From NCBI GenBank assembly GCA_018302185.1, contig JAGVZX010000030.1, forward strand, positions 1 through 7,367: 7,367 bases of DNA, read 5' to 3'. Numbering within the stretch: position 1 is the first letter of the stretch; every line of letters starts with the position of its first letter. A program made the position numbers and the translations under genes. The notes under the pieces were generated by a model. The model was not told the origin of the DNA. It worked only from the letters and a program-made list of their open reading frames with translations, and searched no databases. This DNA is from Candidatus Woesearchaeota archaeon. Lineage in GTDB: Archaea > Nanobdellota > Nanobdellia > Woesearchaeales > UBA10200. Of this stretch, positions 1 to 4,416 are shown piece after piece.

Positions 1-136
1 AGAGCATAGGCAAAGAAGTTGAGATAAAGTAGATAACCAGTTTTTCTTGAGATTTGTTTTAATATGTAAAAGATAATCTGATTGATTTTGTTTTAGAATT
101 ATTTTTGAGTATATCAATCACTTATTTATCTTATTA

Positions 137-667
137 TCAATGCGCAGGGGCATGAGCTGGTGCGTGTGCATCATGACCACCATGGGCTGCTGATTTAAGA
201 TCAGGGACAATCGATTTAGCGAAAGAGATTGAATTGTTGATAGTGCCTGCAACTGTTTTATAGAAATTTGTTGCAATAGTGCCGATATTAGTAGCAATAT
301 CTTTAGCGCCATAATATGCTGCTCTGCCTGCTTTTGTCTTCAGGATATAATTGTCAAACACATATTTGAATGCCCATGATGCGCCCAGCGCTCCAAGCCC
401 GATATAAGGTGCTACAGCTTGATATGCAGCAGTGCTAGCTGCCCAGATATATGCACCAACTGCTTTTATAGATGAGACACCATATCCAACAGGGCCATAA
501 TACAATGACGCAGTTGTTTTTTCCAAGCCAGATAGATCTCCTCCGCCAGCATGTGCAGGTTCAGCGCCATGGCTATCCTGATGCGGCGCTTCATGGCCTG
601 GCGGATGTGCCCCATGAGCTGCAGCTTCTGCTGCTTTTACTGCGTCATCAATGTGTGCTTCTGCCAT
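137..667 (-). CDS. His-rich small membrane protein, last member of the paralogous cluster
   Basis: This 176-residue protein is not a family I recognise. Residues 1-45 are a soluble Ala/His/Pro-rich head with seven His. Residues about 55-108 are Gly/Ala/Tyr-rich and hydrophobic, long enough for two membrane helices (about 56-78 and 82-104). Residues 109-160 are a moderately amphipathic Ala/Asn/Thr-rich region, and the last 15 residues carry five His and end in PAHAPAH. The twelve His in two terminal clusters suggest metal binding, which is inference. It has no signal peptide. It is the shortest and most divergent of the four minus-strand genes and lacks the clear LExKV motif (it has only DLSGLEK at 44-50), but the AH ending and His tails tie it to them. 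The only ATG available is used; upstream is A-rich with no SD. No T-run terminator is visible between its stop and position 1. Confidence 0.8.
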   Translation of the reverse strand: MAEAHIDDAVKAAEAAAHGAHPPGHEAPHQDSHGAEPAHAGGGDLSGLEKTTASLYYGPVGYGVSSIKAVGAYIWAASTAAYQAVAPYIGLGALGASWAFKYVFDNYILKTKAGRAAYYGAKDIATNIGTIATNFYKTVAGTINNSISFAKSIVPDLKSAAHGGHDAHAPAHAPAH

Positions 668-774
668 TTTTTATAGTTGATTTTTTATCAATTAATTTAA
701 TTGGTTTTTATTTTTACTGGTTTTTAGAGTTGTTTTAAATTTATTATTTTAGTTTGAGTTGTCCCTGTTTTTTA
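668..774 (-). promoter_or_regulatory. A-tract leader between the third and fourth family genes
   Basis: These 107 bases hold no ORF. On the coding (minus) strand they are dominated by runs of A, and no GGAGG- or GGTG-type SD lies before the ATG at 667. A perfect 7-1-7 palindrome, CAATTAA-T-TTAATTG, lies at 689-703, about 22 bases upstream of the start codon. Whether it is an operator, part of a promoter or chance in AT-rich DNA cannot be told. There is no coding-strand T-run, so read-through from the upstream gene is likely. Confidence 0.4.
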
Positions 775-1569
775 TCAATGAGCTCCTGCTAATCCAGGCA
801 TGCTTGGAGCTTTTTCCTGATCTTCTTTTTTCTTATCCTTATCATCTCTTTTAGCAGTCATGAATCCGTAAACAGCATCTCCAATACCAAACAATGCATC
901 TCTTACTGCTGTAGCTGCAGGCTTAAAATAGCCGATAAGCTTTGATGCATATTCTGAGACATAGCCTGCAATCTCCGTCGGAAATGCAGCTACAATAGTA
1001 AAGAATGGCTGTGCATACAATGCAACTGGCTTAAAAGTTTCTTTCATCTTGCCTGCAATGTAATTATAAGTGCCCTTAATTGTCTTAAATGGATGCAATA
1101 CTGAGTCTTTCAAGTAATTTAATGCTCCTTTTGCTTTCAGGAAATATTCTCCTAAATATTGAGTAATCATAAATGGAGCTAATGTTGCATACATGTAAGC
1201 AAATTTGCCAAGTGTTGTAAACTGGTCAAATGGAATCCCGAATAAGTATGTAGAGGCTGCGCCTAATCCATAATACAAAAATCCTCCCATAAATGTACCA
1301 AGCAATGTGCTTAATGAAATATCCTTAACAGTATTTTTAACTCCGGTTTTTAGGTTGCTGAAATATTGGCCAACGCCAAAGCCTATACCCAAAGATGGCC
1401 CTGTAGTGCCCCATGCACCATATCCAAGAGCCAAACTACCTGCGCCTAAGCCTGCGTAAAAAAGATTGTTGACAAGAGAGCCTAAGCTACCTGAAGCTTG
1501 AGCCTTGCTCTCTTCTTTATGCTCTCCTTGTTTTTTCTCTTCAACTTTGTGCTCTAGATCTTCTGCCAT
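775..1569 (-). CDS. Polytopic membrane protein of the paralogous cluster, ends in MPGLAGAH
   Basis: This 264-residue protein is of unknown function. Residues 1-26 are a charged, soluble head with the shared motif DLEHKVE (4-10). Membrane segments are likely at about 28-50, 53-70, 86-110, 120-140 and 182-205, unusually rich in Gly, Tyr, Phe and Ala. A linker at 150-180 contains LKDSV and P-F-K-T-I-K...Y, comparable with the KP-x-KIF segment of the next two upstream genes. A further Ala/Tyr-rich amphipathic stretch at 205-238 precedes a highly charged tail (240-253) and the terminal MPGLAGAH, identical to that of the neighbour at 1678-2535. There is no signal peptide, so the charged head is expected in the cytoplasm. 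Membership in a tandem family is supported by layout and motifs rather than by high overall identity. The start is the only nearby ATG and is preceded by poly-A runs instead of an SD. Confidence 0.85.
   Translation of the reverse strand: MAEDLEHKVEEKKQGEHKEESKAQASGSLGSLVNNLFYAGLGAGSLALGYGAWGTTGPSLGIGFGVGQYFSNLKTGVKNTVKDISLSTLLGTFMGGFLYYGLGAASTYLFGIPFDQFTTLGKFAYMYATLAPFMITQYLGEYFLKAKGALNYLKDSVLHPFKTIKGTYNYIAGKMKETFKPVALYAQPFFTIVAAFPTEIAGYVSEYASKLIGYFKPAATAVRDALFGIGDAVYGFMTAKRDDKDKKKEDQEKAPSMPGLAGAH
778..801 (-). repeat. 24-bp direct repeat, copy 1 (3' end of the 775-1569 gene)
   Basis: This segment is base-for-base identical to 1684-1707 and encodes MPGLAGAH at the C-terminus of both genes. 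Identity at every third codon position, while the rest of the two proteins is strongly diverged, points to recent duplication, gene conversion or constraint on the DNA or RNA itself. Confidence 0.9.
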
Positions 1570-1677
1570 TTTTTTGTCTTTTTTATTTTTTGAATTATTT
1601 TTTAAGTTTCAAATTTTTTTTGTTTTTGCTATTTTTTTAGTGTCATCTTTGAATTTTTTATTTGGATTATCTCTTTA
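1570..1677 (-). promoter_or_regulatory. A-tract leader between the second and third family genes
   Basis: These 108 bases have no credible coding content. The plus strand shows seven runs of five to eight T (for example 1569-1575, 1579-1584, 1586-1591, 1598-1603, 1614-1621, 1632-1638), so the coding strand is a string of A-tracts leading straight into the ATG. No SD is seen. Its length is close to the other two gaps in the cluster (107 and 117 bases). It may act as an unstructured A-rich translation leader, as bent DNA, or as a promoter; the sequence does not decide. Confidence 0.4.
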
Positions 1678-2535
1678 TCATCCATGAGCTCCTGCTAATC
1701 CAGGCATTCCTGCTCCTGCTTTCTCTTTCTCTTCCCTGGCTTTTCTTTCATCATCTTCTCTCTTTAGCCTGTTATTTTGAGGCCATGTAAGATAATTTTT
1801 AACAGAGTCTTTCAAATATTGAGGGAATGTCCTAGCATCTGCGTCCTTGTCCTTTGAGCCAGAGCCTAATGCAAGCCTGTAAAAGAATCTTGCAACTGAG
1901 CTCAATGCGATCTTGTAATACCCTAGATTGAACATAGGTGCAAATACTGATATCCCTGGGATGAAAGGGATAAGCGCGCAGGTGCTTTTAGTTGATGCAA
2001 TGTATTCTTCTTTAAGGCGCTTTTCATAGAGTTCTTTTCCATAGCCAAATATTTTCCAAGGTTTGAAAATATATGTGAACATGGATTTGCCTGACTTGTA
2101 AAGATAATCGATAGCATGATAGCCAAGATTAAAGACAGGTATGATCGCTGCGTAAAATGCCATGGCATAGCCATACTGGCCAAGCATGGTTGCGCCTTTG
2201 CTTTGGAAGTGTGCCATCTGCTTGAATAGATTTGCAAGTATTGCAGTTATCAGGCCAGATGTTTTTGCTTCTGCCATCAAGCCTTCTTTTGTTGTCTTGC
2301 TTTTTTTGGTGTACCAATGTGCTGCAGTATAAGCTCCTAATACACCAAGATAATTTATTACGCCGCCAGTATAAATGCCGAGCGCAGTCGATAGACCAAG
2401 TTCTAACATGCTCTTAAAAGAGAACTGACTAACTTTGTCATCTATTGTGCCGGTTTTCTGCGCATCATTTTCAGGATGCTGTGCTGCATCTGGATGCACT
2501 GGCTGCAATCTTTGCTCTAAGTTAGGTTCTTCCAT
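1678..2535 (-). CDS. Polytopic membrane protein of the paralogous cluster with TWP...KRE tail
   Basis: This 285-residue protein has no recognised family. The soluble head (1-38) has the shared NLEQRLQ motif (5-11) and some His. Hydrophobic segments lie at about 45-74, 93-106, 117-145, 186-202 and 203-224. WYTKKSKTTKEGL (75-87) parallels WYMNRKEKKPTTF in the gene at 2653-3639. KPWKIFGYGKELYEKRLKEE (158-177) parallels KPHKIF...YEKDLK there. A membrane-proximal element K-D-S-V-K-N-Y-L-T-W-P (242-252) followed by RLKRE (256-260) is also shared with that neighbour. The tail (256-272) is a strongly charged, probably helical segment, then AGAGMPGLAGAHG. The single Cys is at 186. No signal peptide is visible. 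The start is an ATG with an A-rich upstream and no SD; the conserved NLE motif five residues in supports it. Confidence 0.87.
   Translation of the reverse strand: MEEPNLEQRLQPVHPDAAQHPENDAQKTGTIDDKVSQFSFKSMLELGLSTALGIYTGGVINYLGVLGAYTAAHWYTKKSKTTKEGLMAEAKTSGLITAILANLFKQMAHFQSKGATMLGQYGYAMAFYAAIIPVFNLGYHAIDYLYKSGKSMFTYIFKPWKIFGYGKELYEKRLKEEYIASTKSTCALIPFIPGISVFAPMFNLGYYKIALSSVARFFYRLALGSGSKDKDADARTFPQYLKDSVKNYLTWPQNNRLKREDDERKAREEKEKAGAGMPGLAGAHG
1684..1707 (-). repeat. 24-bp direct repeat, copy 2 (3' end of the 1678-2535 gene)
   Basis: This is identical to 778-801 over all 24 bases and encodes the same MPGLAGAH. Here one extra Gly codon follows before the stop, so the ends of the two genes differ by a codon. 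Confidence 0.9.
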
Positions 2536-2652
2536 TTGGTTTTTTTAGTTTGAATTTTTTATTTTGAGTTTTTTTGTAATTCAATTTTTTTTGTGTGATT
2601 TTTTTGATGTGTTTGCTTCATTTTGTTTAGCCTGATAACTAGTTGTTAGTCA
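2536..2652 (-). promoter_or_regulatory. A-tract leader between the first and second family genes
   Basis: These 117 bases are non-coding. T-runs on the plus strand centre near 2543, 2557, 2572, 2588 and 2602, giving A-tracts on the coding strand spaced roughly 14-16 bases. No SD precedes the ATG at 2535. There is no T-run on the coding strand, hence no visible terminator after the gene at 2653-3639. Read-through or a local promoter are both possible. Confidence 0.4.
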
Positions 2653-3639
2653 TCATCTACCTCCTTGCCCTTGGCCCATCTGCTGGAGAAGCTGCTGGAT
2701 CTGCTGCTGCTGCATCCCTTGCTGCTGTTGCTTCTTCTGCTCTTCTTCCTGCTCTTTCTTTTTCTTTGACTCTTCTTCTTCACGCTTCTTTCTCTCATCA
2801 GCAGGCCAGGTGAAATAATTTGAAACGTAATCTTTGGCTTTTTGATACCAAGGCTTTTGACCATGATGCTTGCTATCGCTATGGTCTTCTCCGTGTTTGT
2901 CATGCTCTGGATTTTCTGCATGCTCGTCTTTCTTTTTACCCGAGGAGATTATATTGAATATCAGGTCGTTGGCTGCGCCTATCGCTACCCTGATGTGGTT
3001 GTTTGTAAAATAGTTCAAGGATAGGTAGTTAGGCAGCCAGAAAGTCAATGAAGCTTTCTTTACATTGCTCCAGAAGTTTGGCTTTAGGTCTTTCTCGTAA
3101 ACTTCTCCCAAGTAACTAAAGATCTTGTGTGGCTTTGTGAATACATTCTTGAAGCCAATCTTGTCTCTCAAATAAGTGAATACCCTATATGCGCCTACAA
3201 AAGGAGGGAATAATACTGGGTTAAACAAGAGAGTCTTTGCTACTTTTCCAAGGAATGTTGTTGCCTTAATTCCTGCGCTATACCAATCATAGAAATTATA
3301 CATGGCATAGCCTAATCCACCAAACAACAATCCTGTGTAAGCTGCCTTGTAGATGTCTTTAAAGGTAGTAGGCTTTTTTTCTTTCCTGTTCATATACCAA
3401 GTTCCCAAGACATAACCAGCCATTGTAGCTAGAGGAGAGGGGAATGCATAATACAAAACACCAGCACCAATAGCTGCAAGCTTTGTCAAGTCCCATAATT
3501 TGCTTGAAGTAGATTGGACTTTTGATTCTAGGTTTTCCTGACCATGAGTTTCACTTGCTCCATGTCCTGGCGCCTGGCTTCCGCTAGATGGATCATGTGT
3601 ATCTTGTACCCTTTCCTCTAGATCAGCTGCTTGTGCCAT
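2653..3639 (-). CDS. Membrane protein with possible Mpv17/PMP22-like core and Gln-rich coiled tail
   Basis: This 328-residue protein is the first gene of the cluster. The soluble head carries the shared motif twice, DLEERVQ (6-12) and NLESKVQ (36-42), with His between. The hydrophobic core is residues about 50-233, with segments near 50-68, 70-82, 100-118, 135-156, 196-212 and 217-233. From 170 to 235 the order is KPHKIF, YEK-x-LK, F-W, W-L-P (201-203), N-Y (209-210), R-V (217-218), then an aliphatic helix and SSGKKK. This order, and the core length of about 185 residues, resemble what I recall of Mpv17/PMP22 proteins; this is unverified pattern matching. After the core come a His/Asp/Glu-rich linker (238-260), KD-x-V-x-NY-x-TWP (269-279), a Lys/Glu helix (283-303) and a Gln-rich end (304-321), likely a coiled coil. 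The start is firm: AGGTGATC lies 6 bases before the ATG. Confidence 0.88.
   Translation of the reverse strand: MAQAADLEERVQDTHDPSSGSQAPGHGASETHGQENLESKVQSTSSKLWDLTKLAAIGAGVLYYAFPSPLATMAGYVLGTWYMNRKEKKPTTFKDIYKAAYTGLLFGGLGYAMYNFYDWYSAGIKATTFLGKVAKTLLFNPVLFPPFVGAYRVFTYLRDKIGFKNVFTKPHKIFSYLGEVYEKDLKPNFWSNVKKASLTFWLPNYLSLNYFTNNHIRVAIGAANDLIFNIISSGKKKDEHAENPEHDKHGEDHSDSKHHGQKPWYQKAKDYVSNYFTWPADERKKREEEESKKKKEQEEEQKKQQQQGMQQQQIQQLLQQMGQGQGGR
2687..2800 (-). repeat. CTG microsatellite and polypyrimidine tract encoding the Gln- and Lys/Glu-rich tail
   Basis: On the plus strand there are CTG-rich blocks (four perfect units at 2701-2712, more around 2687-2698 and 2720-2728), followed by a nearly pure pyrimidine tract to about 2800. 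On the coding strand these are CAG (Gln) and GAA/AAG/GAG (Glu, Lys) codons. Such triplet runs expand and contract by slippage, so tail length probably varies between strains. Confidence 0.7.
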
Positions 3640-3981
3640 TTAAGTGATCACCTTGTAAAATAAAAAAACCTTGGAGGTAGCCCTAATCGCGCGAAAAAAG
3701 CTAAGAACCACCTCCAAGGTTGATTTGAGGTAAGCGTGAGAATAAAATGTTAAGAGAAGTTTTTTATCGGCAGATTTGGATCTATTATGAGAATTAATAT
3801 GGTCGGGATTATTTTTGCAATTAAATGTTGATTTATCATGAGAATGACCAGAGATAAAATGATTATGAAAAAGAGTATTATGAATGGTGTTATTATGAGT
3901 AATAATAGAATCAACTGCAAAAAGTTTATGCTGCAATCTAAGTAAATCTAAGTACAGATACCTAGCTAAGTCTATTTCCAT
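3640..3981 (-). CDS. Possible leader ORF, His/Asn-rich, abutting the next start codon
   Basis: This 113-codon ORF may be a real small protein, a leader peptide, or an accident in a structured leader RNA. In favour: GAGGT lies 3 bases before the ATG (tight but usable); it starts about 55 bases downstream of the predicted transcription start; and its TAA is directly followed by the ATG of the next gene, so translation could be coupled. Residues 1-25 could be a short amphipathic helix. The middle (26-73) is rich in His and Asn (ten His in the whole ORF) because of degenerate ATTATGA-type DNA repeats. The last 30 residues span a terminator-like hairpin and read as hydrophobic/basic. Against: no recognised domain, low complexity, and repeats that explain the composition without selection on protein. 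I lean towards a regulatory leader with or without translation. Confidence 0.3.
   Translation of the reverse strand: MEIDLARYLYLDLLRLQHKLFAVDSIITHNNTIHNTLFHNHFISGHSHDKSTFNCKNNPDHINSHNRSKSADKKLLLTFYSHAYLKSTLEVVLSFFRAIRATSKVFLFYKVIT
3646..3653 (-). promoter_or_regulatory. Strong Shine-Dalgarno site of the 2653-3639 gene
   Basis: The minus strand reads AGGTGATC, eight bases complementary to the canonical 16S 3' end (GATCACCT within GGATCACCTCC). It lies six bases before the ATG. This fixes the start codon and also gives the last sense codons of the overlapping leader ORF. Confidence 0.8.
3657..3721 (-). terminator. Hairpin plus T7 in the leader: attenuator-like element
   Basis: Read on the minus strand, AACCTTGGAGGT (3721-3710) pairs perfectly with ACCTCCAAGGTT (3678-3667), a 12-bp stem with a 31-base loop. 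It is followed at once by T7 (3668-3662), A, then T4 (3660-3657). The 5' arm contains GGAGGT and the 3' arm ACCTCC, that is, an SD and an anti-SD sequence. The element sits about 14 bases before the real SD, so a transcript ending here would not express the membrane-protein cluster. Archaeal RNA polymerase ends mainly at T-runs, so the stem may instead control access or stability. Confidence 0.55.
3721..3734 (+). repeat. 14-bp inverted-repeat copy
   Basis: TGATTTGAGGTAAG here is the exact reverse complement of 3999-4012 and matches the reverse complement of the 3981-3994 copy over 13 bases. In a minus-strand RNA it would pair with either of the two upstream copies and so mask their GAGGT. Its first base is shared with the 12-bp attenuator stem, so the two structures abut. 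Confidence 0.85.
3784..3898 (-). repeat. Degenerate ATTATGA repeats inside the leader ORF
   Basis: On the plus strand, related heptamers ATTATGA or TCATGAG occur at 3784-3790, about 3835-3841, 3862-3868, 3877-3883 and 3892-3898. The last three are spaced 15 bases apart, an in-frame interval. They generate the repeated His-Asn dipeptides of the ORF. They could be protein-binding sites, a decayed minisatellite or chance in AT-rich DNA. Confidence 0.4.
3935..3954 (-). repeat. Tandem 10-bp repeat, two perfect copies
   Basis: AATCTAAGTA is repeated head to tail. A third, partial relative (CTAAGT) follows at about 3966-3971. It lies in the early part of the leader transcript, about 80-100 bases after the predicted transcription start. 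Confidence 0.7.
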
Positions 3982-4012
3982 CTTACCTCAAATCTCTTCT
4001 TACCTCAAATCA
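3981..4012 (-). repeat. Two direct copies of an SD-bearing 14-mer
   Basis: TCTTACCTCAAATC occurs at 3981-3994 and 3998-4011, a 17-base period. On the minus strand each copy gives GATTTGAGGTAAGA, with the SD core GAGGT. The second copy on the transcript lies immediately before the ATG at 3981. The inverted copy at 3721-3734 could sequester one of the two. The pair begins about 25 bases downstream of the predicted transcription start, a usual place for a ribosome- or repressor-controlled leader. Confidence 0.85.
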
Positions 4013-4057
4013 TGCAGTTTGTTATTACTGCTAAATAGTTATAGAAATTGTTGAGAG

Positions 4058-4071
4058 TATATAAGCTTTGT
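4058..4071 (-). promoter_or_regulatory. Archaeal TATA box for the minus-strand leader and cluster
   Basis: On the minus strand, CTTATATA (4065-4058) is preceded by the purine-containing ACAAAG (4071-4066), a BRE/TATA arrangement. Transcription would start near 4036, giving about 25 bases before the first repeat copy, about 55 to the leader ORF and about 395 to the ATG of the first membrane-protein gene. I see no other minus-strand candidate as well placed. Confidence 0.55.
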
Positions 4072-4240
4072 GTTTTTTACTACTAGATGAGAGTTAATCG
4101 ATAATAATGAACGAGAAAAATGAAATAGTGTCTAAATGAAAGCGGAAAAAAGGTAATTTTGTTAGTAGTATACTATTTAGTCAACTTCTTGTTTAATATA
4201 TTTTAAAGAGTTATAAGTTTTTTATCACTAATTTATGATA
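4072..4240. other. Gene-free stretch between the divergent promoters
   Basis: No ORF or RNA-like structure is visible here. It contains one AGTATACT palindrome at 4167-4174, within TAGTAGTATACTATTTAG, resembling the palindromes near the plus-strand promoters. TTTAATATATTTTAAAG (about 4192-4208) could be a further TATA-like element but has no convincing downstream signal. The rest is AT-rich spacer. Confidence 0.4.
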
Positions 4241-4247
4241 TCAGAAG

Positions 4248-4257
4248 CTTTATATAT
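4248..4257 (+). promoter_or_regulatory. TATA box of the candidate small RNA
   Basis: CTTTATATAT is preceded by AGAAG, a plausible BRE/TATA pair. The expected start, about 25 bases downstream of its centre, is close to 4277-4280, at the left edge of an 18-bp palindrome. Confidence 0.5.
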
Positions 4258-4276
4258 TAGTTATATTATCCTAAAT

Positions 4277-4294
4277 ATATACTAGCTAGTATAT
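4277..4294. promoter_or_regulatory. 18-bp perfect palindrome at the predicted small-RNA start
   Basis: ATATACTAG-CTAGTATAT is perfectly self-complementary. It overlaps the predicted start site and shares the TAGTATA half-site with the palindromes at 4167, 4417 and 4433. A dimeric repressor site is the simplest reading; the RNA form would be a loop-less stem and is less likely to matter. Confidence 0.5.
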
Positions 4295-4359
4295 TTATTC
4301 CAAGTCTGCATAGAATTCTTCTACCCCCAAAACAGAAGAGCAGGCTTGGAGTTTTTTTT
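4278..4359 (+). ncRNA. Candidate small RNA of about 80 nt
   Basis: Three signals line up: a TATA box (4248-4257), a start predicted about 25 bases on, and a strong hairpin ending in T8. The outer stem pairs TCCAAGTCTGC (4299-4309) with GCAGGCTTGGA (4340-4350), 11 bp with one G-U. An inner 6-bp stem pairs TCTTCT (4317-4322) with AGAAGA (4334-4339). A 7-base bulge lies on the 5' side, and the 11-base loop contains CCCCC. The G-U pair and two-part stem suggest an RNA rather than a DNA palindrome. No ORF runs through it. The C-rich loop could pair with G-rich SD sequences, which is speculation. It does not match any RNA family I can recall, and no C/D or H/ACA boxes are seen. Alternatively it is simply a bidirectional insulator/terminator. 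Confidence 0.45.
4299..4359 (+). terminator. Stem-loop followed by T8
   Basis: The 11+6-bp hairpin described under the small RNA is followed by GTTTTTTTT (4351-4359), then CTTTGGTTTTT. The T-rich tract would end transcription from the left and shield the ATPase promoter that begins about 30 bases later. Confidence 0.65.
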
Positions 4360-4387
4360 CTTTGGTTTTTGTGTTGTGATCTCGCAA

Positions 4388-4402
4388 GGAAAGATTTAAA
4401 TA
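4388..4402 (+). promoter_or_regulatory. BRE/TATA promoter of the ATPase operon
   Basis: GGAAAGA followed by TTTAAATA (4395-4402) is a textbook archaeal BRE/TATA pair. The start would fall near 4422-4427, inside the AGTATATATACT palindrome, leaving a leader of about 60 bases before the TTG start. The alternative, TATATATA within the palindrome at 4419-4426, lacks a purine-rich BRE. Confidence 0.6.
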
Positions 4403-4416
4403 GTTGTAGATTATTT

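Noticed and set aside
472..738. Plus-strand ORF of 88 codons
   Set aside because: It is antisense to the His-rich gene and runs into the T-rich gap. It is rich in His, Gln and Leu only because it mirrors Ala/Gly/His codons.
1569..1638. Plus-strand T-runs in the gene gaps as terminators of the minus-strand genes
   Set aside because: The T-runs are on the plus strand; the minus-strand transcripts would carry A-runs, which do not terminate archaeal RNA polymerase.
1923..2317. Alternative-frame minus-strand ORFs of 104 and 62 codons within the 1678-2535 gene
   Set aside because: They overlap a long gene with motifs shared with its neighbours, have no start signals of their own, and have composition typical of shifted frames.
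3784..3898. CRISPR array
   Set aside because: The repeats are 7 bases, degenerate and irregularly spaced, with no unique spacers of constant size and no cas gene nearby.
3721..4012. Small transposable element bounded by 14-bp inverted repeats
   Set aside because: The termini are perfect inverted repeats, but flanking bases show no target duplication, a second direct copy sits at one end only, and the SD core within the repeat fits a leader-RNA role better. It is kept only as an alternative.
4278..4359. tRNA or box C/D or H/ACA RNA
   Set aside because: There is no cloverleaf, no CCA-type acceptor stem, no RTGATGA/CTGA boxes, and only one hairpin with no ACA at the end.
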